Part shown: piece by piece, positions 1 through 6,550 of the stretch | Layout: every line of letters begins with the position of its first letter | How positions within the stretch are numbered: position 1 is the first letter of the stretch | Assembly (NCBI GenBank): GCA_026713285.1 | Contig: JAPOOT010000143.1 | Span: forward strand, 1-12,462 | Reading direction: 5' to 3' | Source of the DNA: Gemmatimonadota bacterium | GTDB lineage: Bacteria > JAAXHH01 | DNA: 12,462 bases | Position numbers and translations under genes: made by a program | Notes under the pieces: model-generated | The model's database searches: none | What the model was told of the DNA's origin: nothing | The model's input: only the letters and a program-made list of their open reading frames with translations

Positions 1-10
1 CCGGCAGTAG

Positions 11-41
11 GTATAGTTTAATTGGTTGTATAGTTACTGGT
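11..41. repeat. Short direct repeat upstream of dinB
   Basis: The octamer GTATAGTT occurs at 11-18 and again at 28-35, a period of 17 bp, and each copy is followed by a TGGT (23-26 and 38-41). It lies in an AT-richer patch 40-70 bp before the dinB start, where an operator or promoter would sit. No clear -35/-10 pair and no recognised LexA box is visible, so a regulatory role is only a guess. Confidence 0.25.
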
Positions 42-81
42 CAATGTATTCACTTTTCCAACGTTTGCCGGCCTGGCTATC

Positions 82-1251
82 GTGAATCGCCCACGCACCA
101 TCCTGCACGCGGATATGGACGCCTTCTTCGCGGCCGTCGAGCAGCGGGACCGGCCGGAATTGCGCGGAAGACCGGTCATCGTCGGTGGTGATGGACCACG
201 GTCTGTCGTGTCGACCTGTTCGTACGAAGCACGCAAGTTCGGTGTCCACTCTGCCATGCCGGGCACGACGGCCAGGAAACTTTGTCCACACGGGATCTTT
301 CTGCCCGTCAGATCGAAGGCTTATGGCGAGGTTTCACGGCAGATCCATGACGTTTTCCACCGGTATACACCGCTCGTCGAACCATTGTCGCTCGACGAAG
401 CATTCATGGATGTCACCGGTTCATCGCAGCTCTTCGGCGACGGCGAAGCGATCGCCCGATCCATCAAGACGGACGTGCTGAATGAAACGCGTCTCACCAT
501 TTCCGTGGGCGTGGCGCCGTGCAAATACGTGGCGAAAGTGGCCTCCGACCTGGACAAGCCCGATGGACTGGTGATCGTTCCGCCCGATAGCGTAGTTGAT
601 TTCCTGGCGCCGCTGCCCGTCTCATGTCTCTGGGGCGCGGGCAGGGACATGCAGGATCGTCTGGTTCGTCTGGGATTCAGTACGATCGGGGATGTTCAGA
701 AACGACCATCAGAGGAATTGCAGCGACTGATCGGTAATGCTGCCGGCGCACACTTCGCGAAAATCTCCCGTGGCCAGGACGACCGCCCCGTCGTCACCGG
801 CAATCCGGCGAAGTCGGTCGGCCACGAGAATACGTTTGGTACGGACCTGTTGGACCGGGAGGCATGCCACGGCGTCCTGGTGGATCAGAGCGGTAAAGTG
901 GGTCGCCGCCTTCGAAAGGCGGGACGCCAGGGCAGAACGGTACGGATCAAGGTCCGATACGGAGATTTCAAGACGCTGACGAGGCAGACGGTCGTGGCGC
1001 CGACGGATAACGATTTTGTGATCGGCAAGGCGGCCCTGGAACTGTTTGACTTGGCATGGGACGGCAAGACGGGCATTCGGCTGCTCGGTGTGGCCGTCGG
1101 AAACCTGGTCAGGCCGGAGGAGCCCATTCAAACCGATCTCTTCAAGCGCGGCGACGAGAAGTCGGATCGTCTCGTGCGCGCGCTGGACACCATTCGGGAC
1201 CGTTACGGACGTCGCGCGATACACCATGGCGTTTCTTCAATAAAACCCTGA
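82..1251 (+). CDS. dinB: DNA polymerase IV (Y-family translesion polymerase)
   Basis: Error-prone polymerase that copies across damaged template bases in the cytoplasm. The 389-residue product is slightly longer than E. coli DinB (351). The palm begins with ILHADMDAFFAAVEQ; Asp11 is the first metal ligand, and Asp105-Glu106 in SLDEAFMDV supply the others. Phe16 sits at the steric-gate position that excludes ribonucleotides. The finger motif YEARKFGVHSAMP is at 48-60. The segment SVGVAPCKYVAKVASDLDKP (141-160) is typical of the family, followed by a thumb helix-hairpin-helix (LWGAGRDMQDRL, 183-194). A little-finger domain spans about 245-345. QTDLF at 350-354 matches the QxxLF sliding-clamp-binding motif. 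The start is a GTG with no convincing Shine-Dalgarno; it is chosen because it gives the usual short lead before ILHxDMD. No imuA/imuB partners are seen. Confidence 0.96.
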   Translation: MNRPRTILHADMDAFFAAVEQRDRPELRGRPVIVGGDGPRSVVSTCSYEARKFGVHSAMPGTTARKLCPHGIFLPVRSKAYGEVSRQIHDVFHRYTPLVEPLSLDEAFMDVTGSSQLFGDGEAIARSIKTDVLNETRLTISVGVAPCKYVAKVASDLDKPDGLVIVPPDSVVDFLAPLPVSCLWGAGRDMQDRLVRLGFSTIGDVQKRPSEELQRLIGNAAGAHFAKISRGQDDRPVVTGNPAKSVGHENTFGTDLLDREACHGVLVDQSGKVGRRLRKAGRQGRTVRIKVRYGDFKTLTRQTVVAPTDNDFVIGKAALELFDLAWDGKTGIRLLGVAVGNLVRPEEPIQTDLFKRGDEKSDRLVRALDTIRDRYGRRAIHHGVSSIKP

Positions 1252-1305
1252 TCGACCAAACCGTGATGTACAGTTGACGGGTTGCTTCATCGGGAAGGCA
1301 GCGAA

Positions 1306-2001
1306 ATGATTAAAAAGCTGTTGCTGGTATTTGGCGTCTTCGTGCTGGCCGTCGTAAGCGCGATGGTCTACTACATGTGGAAGGGACCCGATCTCACAAG
1401 ATACGACTATCTGATTGAACCTGCGATTTCGACCAAGCCGCCCCAGAAGATGATTGTGGTCGAGGTCAGGGGCGATCCGAATGTCGTGGCACAGGGCGCG
1501 TACGAACTGCTGTATGAGCTGTATTACGGCACAGCCGGAGTGGATATGTGGCCCCTTCCGGCTCCGAGGGCCCGTTGGACCGTGGCGTCCGACCGGCCCA
1601 AGGACGAGTGGATCGGCATTTACGGTATCCCGGTCCCGGATTCCGCCACGGAACTCCCGGAACATACGGCGATTCCCGGCATGAAGACCTCGCTAGAGAC
1701 CTGGACGTACGGTGAAGTCGTGGAACAGCTTTACATCGGTCCCTACGATGATGAAACGCCTTCCATCCAGCGAATGCAAAATTATGTTGAGGAGCGGGGA
1801 TATACGTTCACCGGACCCCACGAGGAAGAATACCTGAAGGGCCCCGGCATAATATTCAGTGGGAATCCCGATGAATACGTGACCATTCTACGGTATGAGA
1901 TCGGTAGGCAGGAGGGATTTGCGACGGACGAGGCCGATTCGGTATCCGTGGAAGAGACCGTTGCGGAACCTGTGGAGGAAAATGTAGTTGAAGTAGAATG
2001 A
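1306..2001 (+). CDS. Membrane-anchored GyrI-like (effector-binding domain) protein
   Basis: A 231-residue protein with a single N-terminal membrane segment (about 4-24) after MIKK. The soluble part is therefore probably outside the inner membrane, though this topology is inferred. Residues about 48-200 resemble the GyrI-like small-molecule-binding fold also found at the C-terminus of AraC/BmrR-type regulators. The best piece is near 139-199: EQLYIGPYDDETPSIQRM, then a Y-x-F-x-G-x-HEEEYL stretch and ILRYEI. Such domains bind hydrophobic or cationic ligands, and some GyrI-like proteins hydrolyse reactive compounds. The tail (205-231) is low-complexity and acidic (EETVAEPVEENVVEVE). The ATG at 1306 is preferred over an upstream TTG at 1282, because GGAAGG lies before it and the hydrophobic helix then sits at the very N-terminus. 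It follows dinB by 54 bp and precedes the DUF1761 gene by 24 bp. The ligand is unknown. Confidence 0.72.
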   Translation: MIKKLLLVFGVFVLAVVSAMVYYMWKGPDLTRYDYLIEPAISTKPPQKMIVVEVRGDPNVVAQGAYELLYELYYGTAGVDMWPLPAPRARWTVASDRPKDEWIGIYGIPVPDSATELPEHTAIPGMKTSLETWTYGEVVEQLYIGPYDDETPSIQRMQNYVEERGYTFTGPHEEEYLKGPGIIFSGNPDEYVTILRYEIGRQEGFATDEADSVSVEETVAEPVEENVVEVE

Positions 2002-2015
2002 ACCCATTCTGATTC

Positions 2016-2021
2016 AGGAGG
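2016..2021 (+). promoter_or_regulatory. Strong Shine-Dalgarno (AGGAGG) for the DUF1761 gene
   Basis: A perfect AGGAGG lies four bases before the ATG at 2026. It is the strongest ribosome binding site in the window and fixes the start of the DUF1761 protein. Confidence 0.75.
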
Positions 2022-2025
2022 AAAC

Positions 2026-2430
2026 ATGCTTGAGTTTACGGGACTGAACTGGCTGGCCATACTCGTGGCCACGGTGGCTGGATTTGCACTCGGCGGGATC
2101 TGGTACGGCCCGCTTTTCGGCGACACCTGGCTGGCCGCGTTGGGAAAAACGGCGGATCAGATACAGCCTTCACCCACCCCTTTCATTATCAGTTTCTTTA
2201 CTTCCCTGATCACGGCGGTCGTACTCGCGCTTCTCATCAATGCCCTGAACATATCGACACTGGGCGGCGGCGTGGTGATCGGGCTCCTCGTGGGCATCGG
2301 CTTCATTGCCACGGCGATGGCATCGGACAGCGCCTTCGGTGACACGGGGCTGACCCTGTGGTTGATCCAGTCAGGATACCGTGCGCTTTACAGTGTACTG
2401 ATGGGGGCGATTCTCGCCGTGTGGCGGTAG
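2026..2430 (+). CDS. DUF1761 family small integral membrane protein
   Basis: A 134-residue, very hydrophobic protein with four predicted membrane helices, about 8-26, 52-72, 81-100 and 116-133. The family signature is the first helix ending in GGIWYGPLFGDTW (23-35), with a conserved W-Y-x-P-x-F-G core. A short polar loop follows (ALGKTADQIQPS). The length is normal for DUF1761, a family of unknown function; I do not assign one. It begins 24 bp after the GyrI-like gene, so the two are likely co-transcribed, which would place two inner-membrane proteins in one unit. The downstream 162 bp carry no gene. Confidence 0.8.
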   Translation: MLEFTGLNWLAILVATVAGFALGGIWYGPLFGDTWLAALGKTADQIQPSPTPFIISFFTSLITAVVLALLINALNISTLGGGVVIGLLVGIGFIATAMASDSAFGDTGLTLWLIQSGYRALYSVLMGAILAVWR

Positions 2431-2441
2431 TTGGCTTGCAT

Positions 2442-2454
2442 GGCATCTGATGCC
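2442..2454. repeat. Small perfect palindrome after the DUF1761 gene
   Basis: GGCATC-T-GATGCC is a perfect inverted repeat centred on 2448, 12 bp after the stop codon. As RNA it gives at most a 5-bp stem with a CTG loop and no following T-run. It is a poor intrinsic terminator and could equally be a chance palindrome or a dyad operator. Confidence 0.25.
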
Positions 2455-2472
2455 GCGCGATAAATGCGGAGA

Positions 2473-2576
2473 GCAGGTCGCGGTTGGCCAGCCTCGGGCA
2501 CGTGAGCCAAAACGGGCAGGTCGCGGTAGATCAGCCTCAGGCACGTAAGCCGAAACGGGCAGGGAAGAAGAAACGG
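2473..2576. repeat. 43-bp tandem repeat with a third, internally deleted copy
   Basis: Copy 1 is 2473-2515 and copy 2 is 2516-2558; they match at 37 of 43 positions by eye. Each starts GCAGGTCGCGGT, contains AGCCTC-(G/A)-GGCACGT, and ends AAACGG. A third copy at 2559-2576 keeps only the two ends (GCAGG ... GAAACGG), about 25 bp of the middle being missing. The unit length is not a multiple of three, so this is not a coding repeat. No hairpin is conserved between the copies: TTGGC/GCCAA in copy 1 is broken in copy 2. The array ends 16 bp before the pdxH start codon, right beside its ribosome binding site. Confidence 0.8.
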
Positions 2577-2592
2577 ACAGGAAAGGTCATCT

Positions 2593-3231
2593 ATGGACCC
2601 GGACGCGCTTCGCAGGGAGTACCTATTCGGCAGTCTGAATGAGCAGGACCTGGATGATAACCCGTTCAGGCAGTTCGACGAGTGGTTCAGGAACGCGGTC
2701 GATGCGGGGATCGAACTGGCGGACGTGATGACGGTCGCGACGGCGACACCGACCGGCGCGCCATCTGCCAGGATGGTCGTTCTGCGGGGGGTCGATGAAC
2801 GTGGATTCGTATTCTACACGGATTACAGAAGCCCGAAGAGCCGGGACCTGGACGAGAATCCCAGGGCCGCGCTGGTGTTCTATTGGCGTGAACTCGGGAG
2901 GCAGATCCGGATTACGGGTGCGGTTCGCAGGGTATCTATGGAAGAATCCGCCCGCTATTTCAATTCGAGACCCCTGGAAAGCCGCCTGGCGGCCCTGGCC
3001 TCGAGCCAGAGCGAGGTCATAGCCGATCGAAGGGTTCTCGAGGAACGGTACGAGGCGCTTGAATCGGCATACCCGACCGGTGACGTTCCCTGTCCCGACA
3101 ACTGGGGCGGGTTCCGCGTTTCGCCCGATGAGTTCGAATTCTGGCAGGGACGGGAACTACGTCTGCATGACCGGATTCGCTACAAGCGAGACGCGGGCGG
3201 AAAATGGGTGAATGAACGGTTGTCGCCCTGA
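2593..3231 (+). CDS. pdxH: Pyridoxamine/pyridoxine 5'-phosphate oxidase
   Basis: FMN enzyme that oxidises pyridoxine 5'-phosphate or pyridoxamine 5'-phosphate with O2 to pyridoxal 5'-phosphate, the last step of de novo and salvage vitamin B6 synthesis in the cytoplasm. The 212-residue length matches E. coli PdxH (218). FMN-contact motifs are in order: PSARMVVLRG (57-66), FVFYTDYRSPKS (72-83) and GRQIRITG (102-109). The dimer/FMN segment is YFNSRPLESRLAALASSQS (122-140). The C-terminal PLP-binding part is WGGFRVSP, FEFWQG and RLHDR (190-194); Arg190 and His192 align with Arg197 and His199 of the E. coli enzyme. The protein ends ERLSP. AAAGG six bases ahead supports the ATG. It appears to be a separate transcription unit, downstream of the tandem repeat. 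Confidence 0.96.
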   Translation: MDPDALRREYLFGSLNEQDLDDNPFRQFDEWFRNAVDAGIELADVMTVATATPTGAPSARMVVLRGVDERGFVFYTDYRSPKSRDLDENPRAALVFYWRELGRQIRITGAVRRVSMEESARYFNSRPLESRLAALASSQSEVIADRRVLEERYEALESAYPTGDVPCPDNWGGFRVSPDEFEFWQGRELRLHDRIRYKRDAGGKWVNERLSP

Positions 3232-3388
3232 TTCCTTTCTGCGGTTGAATCGCGCATTAAACTGTCCCGGCGATCCGGCGGACCGATTTCCATTCCTGTC
3301 AGGTCATGATCCATACAGGTGGAGATGATGTCGGCGATGCCGGGAAGTACCTCGAACTGACGACATCCCCAATCAAGGAAAACAGGCA

Positions 3389-4432
3389 ATGATGCAGAAG
3401 GAGCATGCGATCCGGCTCGGTGTCGTGGGCTGCGGAGGGGCCGGCCATGCCGCCGTGCGATCGGCCCAGGCAAGCGCACTCCTGGATGTCGTCGCGATCG
3501 GCGATCTGGATGAGGAGCGTCGTAACCGCGTGGCAAGTGAGGAGGGGGTACCCAGTCGATACGGTCCCTATCAGGATCTGCTGGCCAATGAAGGGGTGGA
3601 TGCCGTGCTCCTGGCCGTGAATCCGCCCGCCCGCTATCCCATGGTCTTCGATGCCATCGATGCCGGTAAGCACGTACTCGTGCAGAAGCCGCACGCAACC
3701 CGTGCCGAGCATGTCCTGGAAATCGAGGAAGCGGCCGAGCGCGCCGGCGTGACGCTGCAGTTCTGCTACTTCATGCGTCACGATCCGGTGAACCGCAGAA
3801 CCCGCACCGCGTTAAGCCGCGGCCGCATCGGTGAGCCGTACCACGCCCGCATCTTTTTGAAATACAACCACAGGGCGCCATTGGACAGTCCCGAAGGCTG
3901 GACCCACGTGTATGGTCAGAAGGGCGGCGCACTGGGGCAGCATGCATCGCACGAGTTGGACCTGGCCTGGTGGTGGATGGGCTGTCCGGATCCCAAATGG
4001 GCCTTTGCCGCCAAGCACGTCGTCGAGGCGCTTTACGACGGACCGGAAGGTTCGGCAGAAGACTATTTCTCAGGTCTTGCCGGTTTCGATGGCGGCAAGA
4101 CGATCCAGATAGACTGCTCCCGCTGGGTGCACTGCGATACGCCCACGGTGGTGGAGGTGTACGGGAGCGAAGGCGCCTATTCGCACGGTCAACTATGGCA
4201 TTGGGAGGATGGTGTTTTTTCCGCGCGGCAGATCGAGGACGAATCCGACGTGCCGTATACGGAACCGCCGCGCGCGGGACTGCCCTTCTATCACGAGGTG
4301 GAACACTTCGCACGCGCTATAGCGGGACGGGTAGCTCCCGATGTCAATGCGGACGACGCATACAGGTTCATGCAGCTTCTCGATGCGATGTACGAGAGTG
4401 CGCGGACTGGTGAAAAGGTGAACATCGGATAA
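3389..4432 (+). CDS. Gfo/Idh/MocA family NAD(P)-dependent oxidoreductase
   Basis: A 347-residue dehydrogenase of the sugar/inositol oxidoreductase superfamily. The N-terminal Rossmann fold starts with GVVGCGGAGHAA (11-22), the dinucleotide-binding glycine loop. The acidic residue after strand 2 (IGDLD, 38-42) favours NAD over NADP. The usual EKP motif is QKP here (99-101), which retains the catalytic Lys100. The C-terminal substrate domain has GGALGQHASHELDLAWWWMG (179-198). His188 and Asp191 correspond to the family H-x-x-D pair, although the acidic residue that often precedes them is not at its usual place. No signal peptide is seen, so it is cytoplasmic. AAGGAA eight bases upstream supports the first of two adjacent ATGs. 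Substrate cannot be read from the sequence; members act on inositols, hexosamines, glucose-fructose and other polyols. Confidence 0.92.
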   Translation: MMQKEHAIRLGVVGCGGAGHAAVRSAQASALLDVVAIGDLDEERRNRVASEEGVPSRYGPYQDLLANEGVDAVLLAVNPPARYPMVFDAIDAGKHVLVQKPHATRAEHVLEIEEAAERAGVTLQFCYFMRHDPVNRRTRTALSRGRIGEPYHARIFLKYNHRAPLDSPEGWTHVYGQKGGALGQHASHELDLAWWWMGCPDPKWAFAAKHVVEALYDGPEGSAEDYFSGLAGFDGGKTIQIDCSRWVHCDTPTVVEVYGSEGAYSHGQLWHWEDGVFSARQIEDESDVPYTEPPRAGLPFYHEVEHFARAIAGRVAPDVNADDAYRFMQLLDAMYESARTGEKVNIG

Positions 4433-4556
4433 GTGAGCAGGGAGCGTTCGCGGACTTTCGAATAGGAGATCACGAGGAGTTTTAGGGCCAGCTCGCCGCG
4501 GATTGGACGCCCGGTTCCGGGGAAGCGCCGCAATAGGTGGGTCTTCCTGTCGCCGG

Positions 4557-5414
4557 TCAGTGGGCGTGCGCCCATTCGACCAGAAACGCCATCAATACGA
4601 TACCCAGGATTACCAGGGCGAACTTGAACACGCGGTCATGGTCCCGCGTCGGCATGGGCTGGTCGTCTTCCCCGGCGAGCACGCTCATGACGAATTTCGC
4701 CACACGCACGTTGCGCCTGGACAATTCCGCGTCGATGATGTCTATGATCGCGACGTAGATGAATGTGCCCGCGGCGAGGGCGTTGAAACTGCCTTCAATT
4801 ACGGCAGTGACCATAACGCTGCCTTCCAGGGCCATGTGGCCTGTCAATCCCGCAAGCACGCCCAGGGGGGTCATGGCGGCAAAGACCGCCAGCATGGGCT
4901 TCTGGCGGTTCTTCGAGATGCCCGCCCTGTGAACGCTGACCATCAGGGCGAAAGCGGCCGATCCCTTGTGACAGAGAATCCCGAGCAATATGATGACCAG
5001 GCCGGACAAGTGGGATTCGATGCCGAGTGAAATACCGGCGATGACGGAATGGATCGATAGCAGGACGAGCAACACGTACGGGTATATGCATTGTTGTGAT
5101 GTACGCTCTTCATGGTCGGCGCCGTGGTGATCTCCATAGATTACGCGATCGATCAGCAGCAGGGCCACGAGACCGAGTGCTGCCAGTAGCGCGGCCAGCG
5201 GATAATCCGTGATCCCTTCGAGCTTTTCTATCCCCTCGGGCAGCAGGTGAATGAAGCCGACCCCGAGGAATAGCCCACCCGCGAAGGCGTTTCCCAGCGA
5301 AAAAAACCGCCTGCTGGATTCATGTCGGGCGAAATAAAGGGGGATCAAACCGCCAATCACGGCGATGGCTAATATCGCGGTGGCGGAGAGTAACTTGAAT
5401 GTCAGGAGTGACAT
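4557..5414 (-). CDS. ZIP family divalent metal transporter
   Basis: A 285-residue inner-membrane protein with about eight hydrophobic helices, expected to import zinc or another divalent cation into the cytoplasm. The first core helix carries GNAFAGGLFLGVGFIHLLPEG (41-61, including His56). TM4 has HSVIAGISLG (122-131) and TM5 has HKGSAAFAL (149-157), the paired histidine motifs forming the metal site in ZIP proteins. ALAAGTFIYVA (212-222) follows. The cytosolic loop between TM3 and TM4 is His/Asp-rich (GDHHGADHEE, 94-103), as in many ZIPs. HSVxxG together with HKGxxAF resembles the ZIP I group, best known from eukaryotes, more than ZupT. AGGA eight bases upstream supports the ATG. It converges on the oxidoreductase gene. 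Substrate is inferred from family only. Confidence 0.92.
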   Translation of the reverse strand: MSLLTFKLLSATAILAIAVIGGLIPLYFARHESSRRFFSLGNAFAGGLFLGVGFIHLLPEGIEKLEGITDYPLAALLAALGLVALLLIDRVIYGDHHGADHEERTSQQCIYPYVLLVLLSIHSVIAGISLGIESHLSGLVIILLGILCHKGSAAFALMVSVHRAGISKNRQKPMLAVFAAMTPLGVLAGLTGHMALEGSVMVTAVIEGSFNALAAGTFIYVAIIDIIDAELSRRNVRVAKFVMSVLAGEDDQPMPTRDHDRVFKFALVILGIVLMAFLVEWAHAH

Positions 5415-5430
5415 GGGTTAATCCTGTGAT

Positions 5431-5449
5431 ACTGGCCGCCTGGACCAGT
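5431..5449 (-). promoter_or_regulatory. Imperfect inverted repeat in the leader of the ZIP gene
   Basis: Read on the minus strand, ACTGGTCC-AGGC-GGCCAGT pairs over seven bases with one bulged T. It sits 17 bp upstream of the transporter start codon and just before its ribosome binding site. It could be an operator or an mRNA hairpin. It does not match the Zur or MntR boxes I know, so no regulator is proposed. Confidence 0.3.
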
Positions 5450-5479
5450 GAGATGGCCAAAGAGGTATTTTATTCCGTC

Positions 5480-5494
5480 GGAGCGACGCGCTCC
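5480..5494 (-). terminator. GC-rich hairpin after the 264-residue ankyrin gene
   Basis: GGAGCG-ACG-CGCTCC is a perfect 6-bp stem with a 3-base loop, 11 bp beyond the TAA stop of the minus-strand ankyrin gene, and three more outer pairs are possible with a bulge. On the minus strand the following bases are A-rich rather than T-rich. It is therefore not a classical intrinsic terminator; it may stabilise the mRNA 3' end or work with Rho. Confidence 0.35.
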
Positions 5495-5505
5495 CGGCGT
5501 CAGGT

Positions 5506-6300
5506 TTAAAGAAGCCCGGTAATGTCCGGACCGCGACAGACTCTCACTGCCACTTCTCGCGGCGTTTCGTTGTTGGCGTTCGTAAGGGTCCGGCTACATC
5601 CGGCAGCGACCAGGGCCTCGACCACTTCGGGCCGGTTCAACTGGGCGGCCATGTGCAGGGGCGCATCCCCCTGGTAGATGGGGCCCCAGTCGGACTGTAC
5701 GCCGATTCCCGCCCGGTGATTGGGGTCCAGACCGGCGTCGGCGAGAATCCGGATGGTCTCGCGGTGATCCGGAAGCTGGTGATCGCCGGGTCTCACTTCC
5801 GCGGCGGAATGAAACGCGGATGATCCGTTTTGAGGATTGATCTGACCTGGGTCGGCTCCCAGCCGGATCTGCATCTTCAATCTTTCGGGATCGATTTGCC
5901 AGACCGAAAAGTAGACGGGCGCGCCGCCGTTACCGTGCCACAGGTTGATGTCGGCGCTGTGATCGATCAGGTACTGGGCGATTTGCTCGTCTCGGCACGT
6001 GCAGAGCGGACGGCCGTGCACGTTGTCGATATTGGGGTCGGCCCCGGCTTCGATCAGCAGTTTGATCATGTCGAAATTGACCTTTCGCTCGACCTGACGC
6101 CAATCTATCTGCTGATGCGGTGGACCAAACACGGCAAAGGCCAGGGTGGCGACGAGGAACCTGCCTTCACGGTACGGATCGTCGAAGGCTTCGTGCTTGA
6201 AATCGGCCAGCGACGGGTCCTCCGCCAACATTTCGGCCATGAGTTCGAGGTCTTCGGCGTACACGGCGCCGATCCACTGTTTTTGCTTGTCAAACCGCAT
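5506..6300 (-). CDS. Ankyrin-repeat protein (264 residues)
   Basis: A cytoplasmic protein made almost wholly of ankyrin-like helical repeats, a protein-binding scaffold; no signal peptide or membrane segment. In numbering from the ATG at 6306, the clearest repeats are KLLIEAGADPNIDNVHGRPL (82-101), YLIDHSADINLWHGNGGAPV (112-131), IRLGADPGQINPQNGSSAFH (147-166), ILADAGLDPNHR (187-198) and APLHMAAQLNRPEVVEALVA (215-234). The N-terminal 70 residues are less repeat-like (MAEMLAEDPSLADF is a degenerate first helix pair). The second ATG (6300) is preferred because GGGAG at 6307-6311 is six bases before it but abuts the ATG at 6306; the difference is two residues. It is divergent from the SRPBCC/ankyrin pair and may share its control region. 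The binding partner is unknown. Confidence 0.85.
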   Translation of the reverse strand: MRFDKQKQWIGAVYAEDLELMAEMLAEDPSLADFKHEAFDDPYREGRFLVATLAFAVFGPPHQQIDWRQVERKVNFDMIKLLIEAGADPNIDNVHGRPLCTCRDEQIAQYLIDHSADINLWHGNGGAPVYFSVWQIDPERLKMQIRLGADPGQINPQNGSSAFHSAAEVRPGDHQLPDHRETIRILADAGLDPNHRAGIGVQSDWGPIYQGDAPLHMAAQLNRPEVVEALVAAGCSRTLTNANNETPREVAVRVCRGPDITGLL

Positions 6301-6313
6301 TTTCATCTCCCAT

Positions 6314-6343
6314 AATATACCGTTAAAACATGGTTAGTGTCAC
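6314..6343 (-). promoter_or_regulatory. Candidate promoter for the minus-strand ankyrin gene
   Basis: On the minus strand, GTGACA (6343-6338) and TATATT (6319-6314) are separated by 18 bp, each matching five of six sigma-70 consensus bases. A second TTGACA lies 16 bp further upstream (6359-6354), giving two -35-like hexamers. Transcription from this -10 would begin near 6307, leaving almost no leader, so either the mRNA is nearly leaderless or the true start is upstream. Confidence 0.3.
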
Positions 6344-6446
6344 CGTGCGGTACTGTCAATACAAACGTCGATACGCGCATGGCCAGCGTGCGCCTGTCGA
6401 AACGATTCGGAAATGTATCGGATCGCAGATCCCTGCAAATAGGGTT

Positions 6447-6464
6447 TTGCGGCATCAACCGCAA
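6447..6464. repeat. Inverted repeat in the divergent control region
   Basis: TTGCGG-CATCAA-CCGCAA is a perfect 6-bp inverted repeat with a 6-base spacer, followed on the + strand by an AT-rich stretch (TTTCATTATTTG). It lies about 90 bp before the SRPBCC start and about 145 bp before the ankyrin start on the other strand, a plausible place for an operator of the divergent pair. The same structure could be a weak hairpin. Confidence 0.3.
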
Positions 6465-6550
6465 TTTCATTATTTGTAACGTTAGCTGTTGAAACGGCCA
6501 CCATTAGTAACGGCAACCGTGCCAGCGGACACTAAAGAAGTGAGATCGCG

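Noticed and set aside
709..1227. Long minus-strand open frame inside dinB, and similar long antisense frames inside the oxidoreductase, ankyrin and globin-ankyrin genes
   Set aside because: Each lies entirely within a well-recognised gene on the other strand and shows no motif; this is normal in GC-rich sequence.
4510..4521. CCCGG-TT-CCGGG hairpin between the oxidoreductase and ZIP genes as a bidirectional terminator
   Set aside because: The loop is too short for the full stem, and neither strand has a T-tract after it.
4561..4574. TGGGCG-TG-CGCCCA palindrome at the end of the ZIP gene
   Set aside because: It lies inside the last codons (WAHAH) and is explained by coding sequence; there is no T-tract.
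6330..6479. A 49-codon plus-strand frame rich in basic residues in the divergent control region
   Set aside because: No ribosome binding site and no recognisable motif, and it overlaps candidate promoter elements of the opposite gene.
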